Assembly (NCBI RefSeq): GCF_002557795.1 | Contig: NZ_CP023777.1 | Location: 1,116,001 to 1,180,000, forward strand | DNA length: 64,000 nt | Source: Chitinophaga caeni | GTDB taxonomy: Bacteria > Bacteroidota > Bacteroidia > Chitinophagales > Chitinophagaceae | Direction: 5' to 3' | In this document: piece after piece, positions 63,118 through 64,000 of the stretch | Position numbering within the stretch: position 1 is the first letter of the stretch | How the letters are laid out: each line of letters opens with the position of its first letter | Program-made: the position numbers and the translations under genes | Notes under the pieces: model-generated | What the model was told of the DNA's origin: nothing | The model's input: only the letters and a program-made list of their open reading frames with translations | Databases searched by the model: none

Positions 63118-63149
63118 TTGTAATTACTCCTGCTAAAACCCTACCTTTG
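63118..63149 (+). promoter_or_regulatory. mqnC promoter
   Basis: TTG at 63118-63120 and TACCTTTG at 63142-63149 with a 21-nt spacer fit the Bacteroidota -33/-7 consensus, 20 nt before the start. Confidence 0.65.
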
Positions 63150-63169
63150 TTGATATTAAGGTTCAAAGG

Positions 63170-64000
63170 ATGAAACTGGAAGAATTATATCGCAAGGCAC
63201 AAAACTTCGAGTTTTTGTCGGCAGAAGAAGGAATATACTTGTTTCAACATGCCCCTTTAGCGCAGTTAATGCAAGTTGCCGATGAATTGCGGAAAAAACA
63301 GGTGCCGCATGGTAAAGTAACCTGGCAAATAGACAGGAACGTAAATACTACCAACGTTTGCATTGCCAATTGTAAGTTTTGTAACTTCTACCGCATACCG
63401 GGACACCCGGAGGCTTATATTACCGGTTTAGATGAATATAAAGTCAAGATCGAGGAAACCTTGAAATACGGCGGAGATCAATTGCTGCTGCAAGGCGGCC
63501 ACCACCCGGAACTAGGTTTATCTTTCTATGTAGATACGTTCAAGCAGCTCAAACAGTTGTATCCCAATGTGAAATTGCACGCCCTCGGTCCCCCGGAAGT
63601 GGCACATATCACCAAACTGGAGAAGAGTACGCATACCGAGGTGCTGAAAGCATTGCAGGAAGCAGGTTTGGATAGTTTGCCGGGAGCGGGCGCCGAAATC
63701 CTCAACGATAGGGTAAGGCGGCTGGTGTCGAAAGGGAAATGCGGTGCACAAGAATGGTTGGACGTGATGCGTGCAGCCCATAAGTTGAATATCCCGACAA
63801 GCGCCACCATGATGTTCGGCCACGTGGAAACCCTGGAAGAACGGTTTCAACATTTCGTGGATATCCGGCAGGTTCAAAGTGAAAAACCGGAAGGTCATTA
63901 CGGCTTCACGGCATTCATCCCCTGGACTTTCCAAGATGTAGATACTTTGCTCGCCCGGATCCGCGGCGTACATAATATGACTACCGCCGAAGAATATATC
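63170..64000 (+). CDS. mqnC: Cyclic dehypoxanthinyl futalosine synthase (MqnC), 5' part
   Basis: 277 codons are present before the window ends. A radical-SAM core: VNTTNVCIANCKFCNFYRIPGH holds the Cys-x3-Cys-x2-Cys cluster ligands. LQGGHHPELGLSFYVDTF, LDSLPGAGAEILNDRVRRLVSKGK and HYGFTAFIPWTFQ are typical of the MqnC/MqnE/CofH group. FYRIPGH favours MqnC over MqnE. It closes the ring in the futalosine route of menaquinone synthesis. The 3' end is outside the window. Confidence 0.85.
   Translation, partial: MKLEELYRKAQNFEFLSAEEGIYLFQHAPLAQLMQVADELRKKQVPHGKVTWQIDRNVNTTNVCIANCKFCNFYRIPGHPEAYITGLDEYKVKIEETLKYGGDQLLLQGGHHPELGLSFYVDTFKQLKQLYPNVKLHALGPPEVAHITKLEKSTHTEVLKALQEAGLDSLPGAGAEILNDRVRRLVSKGKCGAQEWLDVMRAAHKLNIPTSATMMFGHVETLEERFQHFVDIRQVQSEKPEGHYGFTAFIPWTFQDVDTLLARIRGVHNMTTAEEYI

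Overview
The window looks like a chromosomal segment of a Bacteroidota bacterium, probably of the Chitinophaga / Sphingobacteriia type. Promoters carry the Bacteroidota -7 box TAnnTTTG (upstream of lpxD, dnaN, gcvT, an MFS gene and mqnC). Shine-Dalgarno sites are weak. Gene content fits: an NAMPT-type nadV, a group III truncated globin, LytS-like kinases, TlpA-type thioredoxins, ThiH-type thiamine synthesis and the futalosine menaquinone route. This is inferred from gene content; no rRNA gene or other phylogenetic marker was compared.

Layout. 1-6.6 kb: a pseudouridine synthase (cut by the window edge), a Crp/Fnr regulator, LpxD, an exported protein, an epimerase, 3-hydroxybutyryl-CoA dehydrogenase and PheS. 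6.7-15.1 kb: an orphan LytS-type kinase, then a five-gene multidrug-efflux operon (two tandem TetR genes, a TolC-like channel, an adaptor, an RND pump). 15.6-19.8 kb: aminotransferase, dnaN and small envelope genes. 19.9-26.1 kb: a TPP-riboswitch thiamine operon, thiS-thiC-thiE-like-thiD-thiE-thiG-thiH. 26-37 kb: an Omp85-type barrel protein, nadV, two accessory genes, a NrtR-like regulator, an M28 peptidase, gcvT, an SRPBCC protein, comB and DoxX. 37.5-41.2 kb: a SWIM/SNF2 helicase. 47.4-64 kb: a rhomboid protease, a 21-nt repeat array, regulators, a TlpA-like protein, an MFS transporter, the globin, an M16 peptidase pair, a retropepsin-PDZ protein and the start of mqnC.

The most notable object lies at 41237-47302. 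It is a 6.07-kb transposon bounded by 26-bp terminal inverted repeats (24/26 identical) and a perfect 8-bp target duplication, TAAATAAT. It encodes an IS1595/ISXO2-type transposase and about ten passenger genes: two XRE regulators, a DUF2158/YodC protein, three small membrane or unknown proteins and several very small genes. Each XRE gene has its own palindromic candidate operator. A second element, an IS256-family IS with its own 8-bp duplication GTTTTACA, is nested inside. It splits an 85-codon passenger gene, which reads through perfectly once the IS and one duplication copy are removed. The transposon landed between the SNF2 gene and that gene's terminator, so the terminator hairpin now sits just upstream of the rhomboid gene.

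I saw no tRNA, rRNA or CRISPR array.
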